From: Janthinobacterium sp. 344 | Lineage (GTDB): Bacteria; Pseudomonadota; Gammaproteobacteria; Burkholderiales; Burkholderiaceae_D | DNA length: 64,000 bases | Direction: 5' to 3' | Assembly: GCF_900112025.1 (NCBI RefSeq) | Contig: NZ_FOKL01000003.1 | Coordinates: 248,001-312,000, forward strand | Shown here: positions 63,554 to 64,000 of the stretch, piece by piece | Layout of the letters: each line of letters begins with the position of its first letter | Position numbering within the stretch: the stretch's first letter is position 1 | Program-made: the position numbers and the translations under genes | Notes under the pieces: model-generated | What the model was told of the DNA's origin: nothing | What the model saw: only the letters and a program-made list of their open reading frames with translations | Databases searched by the model: none

Positions 63554-64000
63554 TTACTTGATGGAAAGGATGGGAACAGCGGGCGGCGCCAGCGTGCCCG
63601 GCTCCCCCCTTTCCTCGTTCAGCAGGGGATTGCCTTCCGCGAATGCCGCCAGGTGCTCCAGCAACACGCGCACGCGCGCCGGCAGGTAGCGCCGCTGCGT
63701 CCACACGGCATACACATGGCGCGGCTGCGGCATCCAGTCGGGCAGCACGCGCACGAGCGAGCCGCGCGCCACCTCGTCGCGGCACTGCAATAGCGGACAC
63801 AGCAAGATGCCGATGCCGGCGTCCGCCATCTCCACGGCCAGGCGCATCTCATTGACGCGCAGGCGCGCCTGCGGCTGGATCACCATCTCGGCGCCATCGC
63901 CGGGCCGGCGCAGGCGCCAGCTGCGCAGCGGCTCGGCGACGATCAATTCGTGCCGTTCCAGTTCCTGCAAGTCGCGCGGCACGCCGGCGCGCGCCAGGTA
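63554..64000 (-). CDS. LysR-family regulator, C-terminal part (truncated by window edge)
   Basis: 149 codons, including the stop, open to the right edge. The visible part is the effector-binding domain of a LysR regulator: LQELERHELIVAEPLRSWRL, RLAVEMADAGIGILLCPLLQ, and LVRVLPDWMPQPRHVYAVW followed by RYLPARVRVLLEHLAAFAE, the usual end. The DNA-binding domain lies outside the window. Confidence 0.88.
   Translation of the reverse strand, partial: YLARAGVPRDLQELERHELIVAEPLRSWRLRRPGDGAEMVIQPQARLRVNEMRLAVEMADAGIGILLCPLLQCRDEVARGSLVRVLPDWMPQPRHVYAVWTQRRYLPARVRVLLEHLAAFAEGNPLLNEERGEPGTLAPPAVPILSIK

Overview
The window is a GC-rich (about 62-65% by eye) bacterial chromosome segment. Gene content and protein character point to a betaproteobacterium of the Oxalobacteraceae (Janthinobacterium/Massilia/Duganella type). 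Pointers are the cyoABCD operon joined to RegB/RegA, DUF4936 behind ygfZ, a second EF-G, and dispersed GGGGTCAGACCC palindromes. The genus is inference. No rRNA, tRNA, insertion sequence, prophage or CRISPR array was recognised.

Layout: 1-60 is the tail of an unknown gene. 150-6799 is a selenium block: mnmH (tRNA 2-selenouridine synthase), selD (selenophosphate synthetase), then a PhnD/PhnC/PhnE-like ABC importer that in this context is probably for a selenium oxyanion, then an unknown-domain/GNAT fusion. 6995-7735 is a secreted protein of unknown function. 7748-14537 (minus) is one tightly overlapping operon, cyoABCD-SURF1-regB-regA, joining a quinol oxidase to a redox-sensing two-component system, with a divergent MFS transporter gene (14755-16101). 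An Hsp20 gene follows. 17027-28744 is a signalling island: a CHASE3/GAF hybrid kinase with three receivers, a CheR methyltransferase, a receiver-kinase, and two convergent paralogous multi-PAS hybrid kinases.

28912-36460 is accessory: a secreted alpha/beta hydrolase with a coupled small protein, a VOC protein, an AHSA1/SRPBCC protein, and a MarR-EmrB-OMF-EmrA drug efflux operon with a likely MarR operator. 36698-38806 is a stand-alone fusA. Then come outer-membrane phospholipase A, small membrane and hypothetical proteins, a PRMT-like methyltransferase, an ankyrin protein and tatD. The conserved mltG-tmk-holB block (45650-48346) is separated from tatD by a patch of four mixed-orientation accessory genes. 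ygfZ, a DUF4936 gene and an NRDE/TANGO2-like gene are divergent from mltG.

50848-57929 is a sugar operon: LacI regulator, xylulokinase, transaldolase, and a ribose-type ABC importer. It would import a pentose or pentitol and feed it through xylulose-5-phosphate into the non-oxidative pentose phosphate pathway. The end holds a GNAT protein, a zinc-independent MDR oxidoreductase, a Dabb protein, a thiolase, an MHS-family MFS transporter with a large periplasmic loop, a small lipoprotein and a truncated LysR regulator. Eight copies of a palindromic intergenic repeat with compensating stem changes are scattered across the window.
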